Shown here: positions 1 through 5,819 of the stretch, piece by piece
Layout: every line of letters starts with the position of its first letter
How positions within the stretch are numbered: the stretch's first letter is position 1
NCBI GenBank assembly: GCA_947572405.1
Contig: CANPBV010000081.1
Coordinates: 1 to 5,940 of the forward strand
Direction: 5' to 3'
DNA: 5,940 nt
Source of the DNA: an uncultured Mycoplasmatota bacterium
Lineage (GTDB): Bacteria; Bacillota_I; Bacilli_A; RF39; UBA660
Program-made: the position numbers and the translations under genes
The notes under the pieces: generated by a model
The model's database searches: none
The model's input: the letters and a program-made list of their open reading frames with translations, nothing else
What the model was told of the DNA's origin: nothing

Positions 1-1558
1 CCATAAAATACTCCGGATCTATAATTAAGTTCATCTTTTGTTTATGCAAATAAGCTTCAATGGCATTCTTCCATTCCGGATCTTTTACATTAAAGCAATC
101 TGCAAATATATCTACCTTAATGTCATTATGAAAAAGACGTTTCATTTCTTTAATCATGAATTCTTTTAATGTGATTAATCTATACGGATAATTCTTTTTT
201 CCCTGTTTAAGCTGGATAATATTTTTATTAATCACTGCCAATTCTTCTCGTAACTTATTTTTCTGATTATAAATTAATGCGATAAATTTATTTAAGGATT
301 CTTGTAAATTCCCTAACTCATCAAATATTTTTTCATCAAAGCATTCTAATTCACCATCAATACAATTTTTCATTTTTTGAAGTTCATGTGAAAGCTTCAT
401 TAAATTTATTGACTGAAATTCATTTATTATTTCATCTTCGCTTATGTTATCAATAAGATTATCAACTCCCTCTTTTACTTTACTTGTACATTTACAAAAT
501 TCTATTTTATTTTTTGCAATATATTGTTTGCTCTCTTCAATTGTCTTTTTTATCTGCTCAATTTGTTTGTTTAATGCTTCAAGTGGTGAGGATGCGTTTT
601 TTAAACTATAATATTCATTTCGTTTATTATTTTGCTCCTCACTTTTTGAGGCGATAATTTGTTCAATTTCATTAAACTCTTTATCCTTAATCTTATATGA
701 GTTATTGCTTATCTGTAATCCATTTATTAAATCGAAATATTTAAAAACTTCTATTTTTTTGCTTTCATCAATTAAGGTCTTTTGTTTTTGCTTATATTCC
801 TCAGTAAGATCATATATTTGATCCATAAGCTTTCGTTTTTTCTGCGCTATTTCCAGCTCTTGTACAAGATTTTTATAAATCTCCATACTTTCGCTTAATT
901 TTTCAAGATCAATCTCTTTTGTTTCGCTACAGATATATTTTACGATAAATTCCGGTATGTTTTCTAACGGTTTATATGATACAGCTTTTTTAAATATGTC
1001 ATAGAAATTAATATGGCGGATTCCTACCCTTGTCATAAAATTCTTTTTATACTCTATGTTGGTTGTAAAAAATCTCGATTTATTTGAATAATCATTGTTT
1101 CGTAATTTTTTGATGTAAAGTGTAGTTTCTTCTATTGACATCACTTTATTATTCTGAATAAATTGATTCTCAGGAATTGCATCTTGCAAAAAATAATAAC
1201 GGTATTCCTTCTCGCTAATCCCATCGCAGTCAAAAACGATTCCATAACAAAATTTCTCATTTCTTTCATCTTTAAACTCTAAGCAAATATGAGATGAAAA
1301 ATTTCCCCTTCGTTTAAATTTCCCTTCATCATTCCTTCCTTTAAGATAATCAATCAATTTACGATCTTTTTTTGTATTACCAGAAGATTTATTAAAATTA
1401 TTATCTCTGGTTTCACCTAAGATAACGACTTGCAAAGCATCTATAAAAGCCGATTTCCCATGACCTGTTTTACCGCTCAAAAGATTGATTTGATCAAATT
1501 CTAATAACTCTTTAGAATAATATAGCCAGTTGATAAGCAGCACTCTATTCAGTTTCAT
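1..1558 (-). CDS. jetC: Wadjet SMC-like ATPase JetC, N-terminal half (cut by window edge)
   Basis: The frame is open from an ATG at 1558 to base 1: 519 codons and no stop, about half of the roughly 1100 residues usual for JetC. Residues 1-45 form the start of an SMC-type ATPase head, with the Walker A motif GKTGHGKS at residues 29-36, just after NLLS and before FIDALQ; this arrangement is typical of MukB/JetC proteins. Residues from about 230 to 465 are rich in K, E, Q and N and look like the ascending coiled-coil arm. Residues from about 465 enter what looks like the hinge, including WKNAIEAYLHKQK and a DPEYF segment that I recognise from JetC hinges. Walker B, the ABC signature and the second arm lie outside the window. 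The start is supported by AGGTGGGG at 1565-1572, six bases upstream, and overlaps the end of jetB by 14 bp. By family knowledge JetC dimerises, hydrolyses ATP and drives DNA loop extrusion with JetA and JetB. Confidence 0.9.
   Translation of the reverse strand, partial: MKLNRVLLINWLYYSKELLEFDQINLLSGKTGHGKSAFIDALQVVILGETRDNNFNKSSGNTKKDRKLIDYLKGRNDEGKFKRRGNFSSHICLEFKDERNEKFCYGIVFDCDGISEKEYRYYFLQDAIPENQFIQNNKVMSIEETTLYIKKLRNNDYSNKSRFFTTNIEYKKNFMTRVGIRHINFYDIFKKAVSYKPLENIPEFIVKYICSETKEIDLEKLSESMEIYKNLVQELEIAQKKRKLMDQIYDLTEEYKQKQKTLIDESKKIEVFKYFDLINGLQISNNSYKIKDKEFNEIEQIIASKSEEQNNKRNEYYSLKNASSPLEALNKQIEQIKKTIEESKQYIAKNKIEFCKCTSKVKEGVDNLIDNISEDEIINEFQSINLMKLSHELQKMKNCIDGELECFDEKIFDELGNLQESLNKFIALIYNQKNKLREELAVINKNIIQLKQGKKNYPYRLITLKEFMIKEMKRLFHNDIKVDIFADCFNVKDPEWKNAIEAYLHKQKMNLIIDPEYFM
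1451..1474 (-). other. jetC: Walker A (P-loop) codons of jetC
   Basis: These bases encode GKTGHGKS, residues 29-36 of JetC. All required positions of GxxGxGK[ST] are present, including the lysine and serine that bind the ATP phosphates and magnesium, so the N-terminal half of the ATPase site appears intact. Confidence 0.9.
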
Positions 1559-2153
1559 TGTTATCCCCACCTTCCCTTAAAGCCTCTACTATTGACTTGA
1601 TTTTTTCATTCGTTAATACATAACAGATATATGGATAAATTTCTATTGCAAGATCATCGTCTTGTGTTTTTGTTACTTTTATTACATTCATTCTTTTTAA
1701 TACAGCGAGTGCTTCTAACATGTCATTACGTAGTGGATCAGTGCTATAGATATTAAATACTCCTACTAAATTTGTATATAAGTCTTTCATAGTCACTATA
1801 GTTTTATTGTCAGAGTTCAAGCTCATCTTCACTTCTTCATAAAGATAACGAAGCACAAACAGACAAGCAGATTCAAGCTTATTTAATTTACATTTAGATA
1901 CCTCTATATCACTTTCTAAATAAATGATGCTTTTTTCATACTGATCATCTGCTATATGTAGCTGAAAACCTGCATACTTAAGATATTCATAAAATATATC
2001 AAAATTATCCTTCACAAATTGATAATCCTCATTTAATTCCTTATTCCCTTTTCTATTTATTGAATATTTATTCAGATGATTATAGCGTAATAATTTTTGA
2101 ATTGTTTCTTCAAAATGAATTTTGTCATTCTCTTCAAGCATTTCAATTTTCAT
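1545..2153 (-). CDS. jetB: Wadjet MukE-like subunit JetB (DUF4194-like)
   Basis: This 202-residue protein has the size and layout of JetB/MukE-like partners of an SMC-kleisin complex. An N-terminal helical part (HFEETIQKLLRYNHL, about residues 14-28) is followed by a predicted first winged helix ending near AGFQLHIADDQ. A conserved-looking helix (ESACLFVLRYLYEE, about 94-107) then leads into a second winged-helix-like part (MLEALAVLKRMNVIKV, about 145-160). The frame opens further upstream at 2201, but that would overlap jetA by 59 bp. The ATG at 2153 lies seven bases after GAGGGAG (2161-2167) and is the best start; an ATG at 2159 is only one base from that site. The gene overlaps jetA by 11 bp and jetC by 14 bp, suggesting translational coupling. 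The family role is to bind the JetA kleisin and help engage DNA; no enzymatic motif is visible. Confidence 0.85.
   Translation of the reverse strand: MKIEMLEENDKIHFEETIQKLLRYNHLNKYSINRKGNKELNEDYQFVKDNFDIFYEYLKYAGFQLHIADDQYEKSIIYLESDIEVSKCKLNKLESACLFVLRYLYEEVKMSLNSDNKTIVTMKDLYTNLVGVFNIYSTDPLRNDMLEALAVLKRMNVIKVTKTQDDDLAIEIYPYICYVLTNEKIKSIVEALREGGDNNETE
1565..1572 (-). promoter_or_regulatory. Ribosome binding site of jetC
   Basis: AGGTGGGG lies inside the last codons of jetB, six bases before the jetC ATG at 1558. It fixes the jetC start and shows that jetC is translated from within jetB. Confidence 0.7.
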
Positions 2154-3570
2154 ATTCATTCTCCCTCTTCTTAATCGTAAAACCCGGTAATTCATATTCA
2201 TTTTTTGTAATCCGATTCTTATACATATTTATTTCGAATACCGGCTTACTGACTCTATTATTAATAAACAATAGAATGGTTCGTACATAATCATCATCGT
2301 CCTGTATTTCTACTGAGCGTATATCCATAGCTGAATCAGTCATTTTGGATAAAAAGAATTCATTAATTTTCTTTTCTGTGAATTTTGAATGTTTCTCATA
2401 ATTTATAAATTCATTCATTTTCTTATTATCTAATAAAACATGCTCATCACTAAAATCTATTGGTTCCGCTTTTTGTTTCTTTTGTTTTTTATTAAGATCA
2501 GCAATTTGATTTTTGAATATCATTTGCACCGGATTATAGTTTAAAAATTGTTGTACTTTCAATAGTATAGTGTCTTCATGAATGGAAAATTGCTGTAATA
2601 TTTCTGTTATATGTCCCTTTACACTCTGATCTTGATTAAAATAACTTATAATTTTTTTGTGAGCAATTTGCTGATAATTTGAGTTCTTATCTACCAACAT
2701 ATCAGTTAAATTCTCAATAATCGAAAGCTGCGAATACATCGTCAGTAGTTTTTGTAAAACTACATTTTTTTCATCCTTAATTCGAAAGTATGTTTTAGCA
2801 CTTTCTTGGATTGCATTTTTAAGATCATTCTCTAATATAATGTAATCTAAAATATCTTCGATAGGGCCTTTAAATCTTCTGATGCTGTCATCTATCAATG
2901 TAGGATAAATAAACTTTTGAATAATGCCGACATAATATTCATCTATATATTCTTCCAGTACATTATCCATTTTTGTTTTAAGTTGTTTCTCATAATATTC
3001 TTTAATCTTAGCATTCATATGTTCCAAGGTTTTTATCAATTCCTGAAAATCAGCATAGGCATTCACTAAATGCTGATAACTGTCTTTCATATCTTGTTTA
3101 TTTTTGTACGGTATAACAATGGATTGTAATGAGGCATGTATTCTAATGATATATCCTACCTGTTCTCTCTCTTGTGTTAAATCAAGAATGAAATCTATAA
3201 AAACGCGTGTACTGTATGGGATAATAATAATTTTAGATAGATCGTCACTGCTTTGTTCAATCGATATCCATTGATATCTGTTTAAATAATTTAATATATA
3301 GGATACATTACCTATATCAAACCCTATAATTTCGGATTTTATTTCCTTAGAAATTATTTCAAACTCTTCGTCGTCATGAAAATCTAAATCCCATTGTTTA
3401 TCATGTAAATATGTTTCTAAAGCATCACGAATATCATTTCGGTTCATCGACATTTGGCCGCTGTTATTTATTGTTTCATTCAAAAACATTAGAATATCAA
3501 CAAACTGATGCTTGTACTTAGAATTTAATGGTTTAAAAAAATTTTCATTTATGTTATCAAACAGCGTCAT
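2143..3570 (-). CDS. jetA: Wadjet kleisin-like subunit JetA (DUF5716-like)
   Basis: This 475-residue protein is the first gene of the operon and matches JetA in size and position. The opening MTLFDNINENFFKPL and the ending PGFTIKKRE (about 462-470) resemble DUF5716-type JetA proteins. Residues 1 to about 125 look like the N-terminal winged-helix domain of a MukF-like kleisin, with a helix-strand pattern around SMNRNDIRDALETYL and IGNVSYILNYLNRYQWI. Residues about 155-350 are almost wholly helical, including the segment HMNAKIKEYYEKQL. A lysine-rich stretch at 361-367 precedes an acidic linker, and the last 80 residues would form the C-terminal winged helix that contacts the ATPase head. The ATG at 3570 follows GAGGGG (3577-3582) by six bases. 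JetA bridges the JetC heads and carries JetB. Assignment to the type III Wadjet branch rests on recalled family resemblance; the Wadjet assignment itself rests on all three genes together. Confidence 0.85.
   Translation of the reverse strand: MTLFDNINENFFKPLNSKYKHQFVDILMFLNETINNSGQMSMNRNDIRDALETYLHDKQWDLDFHDDEEFEIISKEIKSEIIGFDIGNVSYILNYLNRYQWISIEQSSDDLSKIIIIPYSTRVFIDFILDLTQEREQVGYIIRIHASLQSIVIPYKNKQDMKDSYQHLVNAYADFQELIKTLEHMNAKIKEYYEKQLKTKMDNVLEEYIDEYYVGIIQKFIYPTLIDDSIRRFKGPIEDILDYIILENDLKNAIQESAKTYFRIKDEKNVVLQKLLTMYSQLSIIENLTDMLVDKNSNYQQIAHKKIISYFNQDQSVKGHITEILQQFSIHEDTILLKVQQFLNYNPVQMIFKNQIADLNKKQKKQKAEPIDFSDEHVLLDNKKMNEFINYEKHSKFTEKKINEFFLSKMTDSAMDIRSVEIQDDDDYVRTILLFINNRVSKPVFEINMYKNRITKNEYELPGFTIKKRENEYEN
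2161..2167 (-). promoter_or_regulatory. Ribosome binding site deciding the jetB start
   Basis: GAGGGAG lies within the end of jetA, seven bases before the ATG at 2153 and only one base before the ATG at 2159. This spacing favours 2153 and argues against the more upstream in-frame start at 2201. Confidence 0.65.
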
Positions 3571-3576
3571 AATTTT

Positions 3577-3582
3577 CCCCTC
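3577..3582 (-). promoter_or_regulatory. Ribosome binding site of jetA
   Basis: GAGGGG is spaced six bases from the jetA ATG at 3570, a strong Gram-positive Shine-Dalgarno site that supports this start. Confidence 0.75.
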
Positions 3583-3632
3583 TTTTATTTATCCGCAAAC
3601 AACCAAATACATAAGTTTTAGTTTTCATTTAA

Positions 3633-3657
3633 ATTTTACCATATTCTACTAATTATA
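3633..3657 (-). promoter_or_regulatory. Candidate -10 elements of the jetABC promoter
   Basis: Reading leftwards, a perfect TATAAT lies at 3657-3652, and an extended -10 (TG, one base, TAAAAT) lies at 3641-3633. The second would start transcription about 55 bases before the jetA ATG. No convincing TTGACA-like -35 sits at the right distance from either, and such AT-rich DNA produces chance matches, so this is only a candidate. Confidence 0.3.
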
Positions 3658-3689
3658 AAAAGAGTAAAATCATCGAAATCATTTCATAT

Positions 3690-3714
3690 GTCCTTTTAGA
3701 AAATAAAAAAGGAC
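3690..3714. repeat. Perfect 8-bp stem-loop upstream of jetA
   Basis: GTCCTTTT at 3690-3697 is followed by its exact reverse complement at 3707-3714, with a 9-base loop. No T-run follows it on either strand, so it is not a standard intrinsic terminator. It could be a regulatory hairpin in a longer jetA leader, or a protein-binding dyad. Confidence 0.4.
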
Positions 3715-3720
3715 TCATTA

Positions 3721-3748
3721 TAGGATAAACGCCTTTTTTATCGTCCTA
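3721..3748. repeat. Second, bulged stem-loop upstream of jetA
   Basis: TAGGA (3721-3725) can pair with TCCTA (3744-3748) and TAAA (3726-3729) with TTTA (3737-3740), leaving a three-base bulge and a seven-base loop. Read leftwards, its AGGAC (3747-3743) could instead pair with the GTCCT of the neighbouring hairpin, so alternative folds are possible. There is no adjacent T-run of terminator type. Confidence 0.3.
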
Positions 3749-3767
3749 ATTTTCTTATAATCGAATT

Positions 3768-3816
3768 CTTTTATCATTTTAGTATACAAAAACTATTTCA
3801 CCCTTTTATCATTTTA
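3768..3816. repeat. Two 14-bp direct repeats, 35 bp apart
   Basis: CTTTTATCATTTTA occurs exactly at 3768-3781 and again at 3803-3816. The 21 bases between them contain GTATAC. The pair lies between the DUF6119-like frame and jetA. A binding site for a regulator is possible; chance is not excluded in such AT-rich DNA, though a perfect 14-mer so close by is noticeable. Confidence 0.4.
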
Positions 3817-3897
3817 TTTTTAGAATCAACATACCAGCATAATTCGCTTGCCCTTATTCAACATGTACCTTTGCTTATTCCAAGATGATAACATTTA

Positions 3898-4410
3898 TTA
3901 TTCATTCAAAGTAATCCAAACTTCTGGAGTCAAATTCAGAGCAAACGCTGACTTTTTAAAATCATTTAATGCATCAAGCAAATGAAATGAAAGTCTGGTT
4001 AACTTCTTTCGATTAACTAACATCCACAAGCAAACACTACGCCCATTAAATACATTTTCTCCTAATTCTCCTGCATTAGTCAATCTCAAAGATGTTGTGG
4101 CCTGTTTTATCAAATAAACCAAATCCGCCTGTTGGTGCTGATCCTTTATCATAATTACATTCTCATCATCCATAAGATCTGCCTTTTCTATACAATATTT
4201 TCCATTAATATACACATTATCTTTATGCAATTGTGCATACTTACCTTTCGCTACCAGCGAATTAATTAATTCCGTTTCCGTTTGATTTGTAGATGGTTCT
4301 ATGTGAAAATTAATACTGTCAACTTGTTCTTGGATAAATTCAACATATGATTCACTAAACTCAACCCATTCATTTCGAAAGAAAACATAATATTTTCCAT
4401 TAAGTTGCAT
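3898..4410 (-). CDS. DUF6119/TIGR04141-like protein, C-terminal part only (probable remnant)
   Basis: This 170-residue frame resembles the end of the sporadically distributed DUF6119 (TIGR04141) family, whose members are usually 500 residues or more. Residues 3-20 (LNGKYYVFFRNEWVEF) fit the family's 'G.WY.v' segment. Residues 47-66 (ELINSLVAKGKYAQLHKDN) fit its 'YN..vA....LD' segment, and residues 74-110 (IEKADLM, VIMIKD, then DLVYLIKQATTSLRL) fit the conserved 'IE.cDLl..k.lIHvK..ss.lShLf.Q..vS' block. A stop codon lies immediately before the ATG and no Shine-Dalgarno sequence is visible, so it is probably the 3' end of a gene that lost its front, though a short stand-alone version is possible. 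The family's function is not firmly known; it often occurs near defence genes. The match is made from memory of family patterns. Confidence 0.55.
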   Translation of the reverse strand: MQLNGKYYVFFRNEWVEFSESYVEFIQEQVDSINFHIEPSTNQTETELINSLVAKGKYAQLHKDNVYINGKYCIEKADLMDDENVIMIKDQHQQADLVYLIKQATTSLRLTNAGELGENVFNGRSVCLWMLVNRKKLTRLSFHLLDALNDFKKSAFALNLTPEVWITLNE

Positions 4411-4604
4411 TTAATATCATAGCCATACAAATCTAACACCATGTTATTTTAATTTCTCAGATTAATCTACTGACCTAAAAACTTATTAGTATTTCTGATT
4501 TTTTTCTTTAAGTTTATAAAACTTTTTTCTTAGCCGTTAGTAGTATTTAAAAACTATAAAATCATAAGAATTGCTTCTAGTAACTTATCAACATCACTCT
4601 ACTC
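4411..4604. other. AT-rich spacer between two gene remnants
   Basis: No gene or convincing promoter is seen here. In the three minus-strand frames I could not recognise the missing front part of the DUF6119-like gene. A short hairpin (4510-4524, six A/T-rich pairs) followed by Ts on the plus strand has no gene to terminate. Confidence 0.4.
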
Positions 4605-4859
4605 CTAACGCTTTAACACTGCCTCCTCAGCACTCTGATAGAAGATAATATTTCGTTGTAATGTTCTCACACTCCAAGGCTCATTAGCATCTTCTTTCAC
4701 ATACCAGTCTCTGACAGTTTTATCTTCAACTTGGATCAAAACACGATAATGCGACCAAGAAAGAATGTTTCCAGATTGTTGCCACACTGTGGAAACAATC
4801 TCTGAGAATGCACAAGAACTTCCATTTTCTTTTCTAGTCTTTATAGCATTTTTAAAAAT
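4605..4859 (-). pseudogene. Remnant of a DUF1016 (YhcG-like PDDEXK-nuclease family) gene
   Basis: The minus-strand frame is open from 4859 to a stop at 4605. Its only possible start in the conserved part is a GTG at 4787, which has no ribosome binding site. Just before it the same frame reads SEIVSTVWQQ, and it continues with SWSHYRVLIQVEDKTVRDWY and WSVRTLQRNI. This is the core signature of the DUF1016 N-terminal domain (SWSHYR.LL.V.D...R.WY..EA....WSVRTLQRNI). After RNI the family normally continues SSQYYYRLL; here that text is lost in frame, but the +1 frame reads SS-IRVLRRQ, suggesting a small insertion and deletion. The earlier part of the domain and the whole C-terminal nuclease domain are missing. 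DUF1016 proteins are normally about 350 residues and are predicted nucleases often found near restriction and defence genes. I read this as a non-functional fragment. Confidence 0.65.
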
Positions 4860-4916
4860 TTATGAAGAAAATGAAAAGCGATACTCTTTTGGAGTAGCAC
4901 TTTATCAACAGTCTGT

Positions 4917-4937
4917 AACCTCGAAAATATCGAGGTT
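4917..4937. repeat. Perfect 8-bp dyad with 5-base loop
   Basis: AACCTCGA (4917-4924) and TCGAGGTT (4930-4937) are exact inverted copies around AAATA. Neither strand has a T-run after it, so it is more likely an operator-like dyad or a leftover element than a terminator. Confidence 0.4.
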
Positions 4938-5014
4938 CTATTACTTTAGATTCCTACTCGAACTCGTCACAGGATATTTGTAATTAATCTATATTTAGGT
5001 TAATATGTTATATA

Positions 5015-5036
5015 ATTGAATTGACTTAAGTTCAAT
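5015..5036. repeat. AT-rich dyad around CTTAAG
   Basis: ATTGAA (5015-5020) and TTCAAT (5031-5036) are inverted copies flanking a ten-base centre that holds an ACTTAAGT palindrome. It could be a protein-binding site; there is no adjacent gene start to support that. Confidence 0.2.
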
Positions 5037-5125
5037 ATTGATAATTTTATACTCTTTTGACATACTAGGTGCATCAAATTTTTATCGACTTTTCAATAAA
5101 TTTTGTATCATATTAATACAATTAT

Positions 5126-5179
5126 AATAACATAACCTTCTAATTCCAGTACTTTCAATTCAAAATCAATTATGTTATT
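5126..5179 (-). terminator. Possible weak hairpin after the helix-turn-helix gene
   Basis: AATAACATAA (5126-5135) and TTATGTTATT (5170-5179) form a perfect 10-bp inverted repeat that begins four bases beyond the stop at 5184. The 34-base loop and almost wholly A/T stem make it a poor intrinsic terminator, so only its position suggests this role. Confidence 0.25.
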
Positions 5180-5183
5180 TCTA

Positions 5184-5819
5184 TTATTCCAACAAATCTT
5201 CTGCTTTGCAACCGAGTACTTGCGCCAAGGCAAACAAGTTGCTTGCAGTTGCTTTATTGATAACCTTTGCTCGTTGTTCATATTGTTGAATCATCCTAAG
5301 TGTTACCCCTGATTTTTCAGACAACTCCTTTTGTGTAAGACCGACTGCCTTACGCACTGTTTGTAATTTTGTAGGCAAATTCTTTCGTTCAAGTATAGAA
5401 TTTGCGACATCAATAAACTTTTCCTCCGATGCTTCATGTAAAGTAGGATACAACTTATAAATCTCGCTCATCGGTAAATATTTTTTTATTTCCTTAAAAC
5501 TTTTCTTTGTTTTCCATTGATAATATGCAAGTATCCAACCACACCAATATTCAGTAGAGTAATTATATTCCGTCTGTGGTGCAGGAAAATCAACATTTCT
5601 ATTTATACGACTTAAAACTTCCCATACAAGTTCAGTTCCAGATAGGCCTGACACAAACTTTGGAACACCATCTGCAAATTGTTCTGCAATTCCACTTATA
5701 ATAAACATATCTAGAAAATCATCCATAGAGATATTTAAAACAGTTGCTGAATAATCAAATGCTTCGCCAAGGTTTCTCATCGCATCATTCAGATAAATCT
5801 CATCGTAAGCGTACATCAT
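5184..5819 (-). CDS. Helix-turn-helix (XRE-type) protein, probable regulator or antitoxin of a DUF3990-type pair
   Basis: This 211-residue protein has two parts. Residues 1 to about 145 match an N-terminal domain I recognise from gut Firmicutes, opening MYAYDEIYLNDAMRNLGEAFDY, with PKFVSGLSGTEL and EYWCGWILAYYQW further in. Residues about 150-211 are an XRE/HTH_3 domain: LQTVRKAVGLTQKELSEKSG, then the recognition region VTLRMIQQYEQR, ending in ALAQVLGCKAEDLLE. The upstream gene overlaps by 20 bp, so the two are co-translated. Starts are possible at a GTG (5822) and ATGs at 5819 and 5816; GAGG lies about 12 bases before 5819. Homologues commonly begin (M)MYAYDE, so I chose 5819. The usual partner is a DUF3990 protein, and the DNA-binding domain suggests the pair regulates itself as toxin-antitoxin systems do. 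That function is inferred. G+C is visibly higher than in the jet genes. Confidence 0.85.
   Translation of the reverse strand: MMYAYDEIYLNDAMRNLGEAFDYSATVLNISMDDFLDMFIISGIAEQFADGVPKFVSGLSGTELVWEVLSRINRNVDFPAPQTEYNYSTEYWCGWILAYYQWKTKKSFKEIKKYLPMSEIYKLYPTLHEASEEKFIDVANSILERKNLPTKLQTVRKAVGLTQKELSEKSGVTLRMIQQYEQRAKVINKATASNLFALAQVLGCKAEDLLE

Larger units (their letters stand above)
4860..5183. other. Gene-free AT-rich stretch
   Basis: No coding frame is recognisable on either strand, apart from stops closing off the DUF1016 fragment. The stretch contains a perfect dyad (4917-4937), an AT-rich dyad around a CTTAAG core (5015-5036) and a 10-bp inverted repeat just after the helix-turn-helix gene (5126-5179). 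It may be the scar between two acquired segments. Confidence 0.4.

Noticed and set aside
2060..2290. Plus-strand open frame of 76 codons
   Set aside because: It lies opposite the well-supported jetA/jetB junction, has no ribosome binding site, and its sequence is the biased F/L/S-rich text expected from the complement of an AT-rich gene.
3718..3777. A 19-residue minus-strand mini-frame upstream of the 3690-3714 hairpin, resembling a leader peptide
   Set aside because: There is no Shine-Dalgarno sequence and no run of a single regulated amino acid, and ATG-started frames of this length are expected by chance.
3768..3816. Direct repeats as a possible CRISPR array
   Set aside because: There are only two copies, of 14 bp, with low-complexity content, and no further units or cas genes.
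4510..4524. AAGTTT-ATA-AAACTT hairpin followed by Ts on the plus strand
   Set aside because: The six-pair A/T-rich stem is too weak, and no plus-strand gene ends before it.
4765..4983. Plus-strand open frame of 72 codons
   Set aside because: It runs opposite the DUF1016 fragment, has no ribosome binding site and shows no recognisable family pattern.
5033..5066. TTGACA-like motif near 5057 as a plus-strand promoter
   Set aside because: No good -10 lies at 16-18 bases and no plus-strand gene follows.
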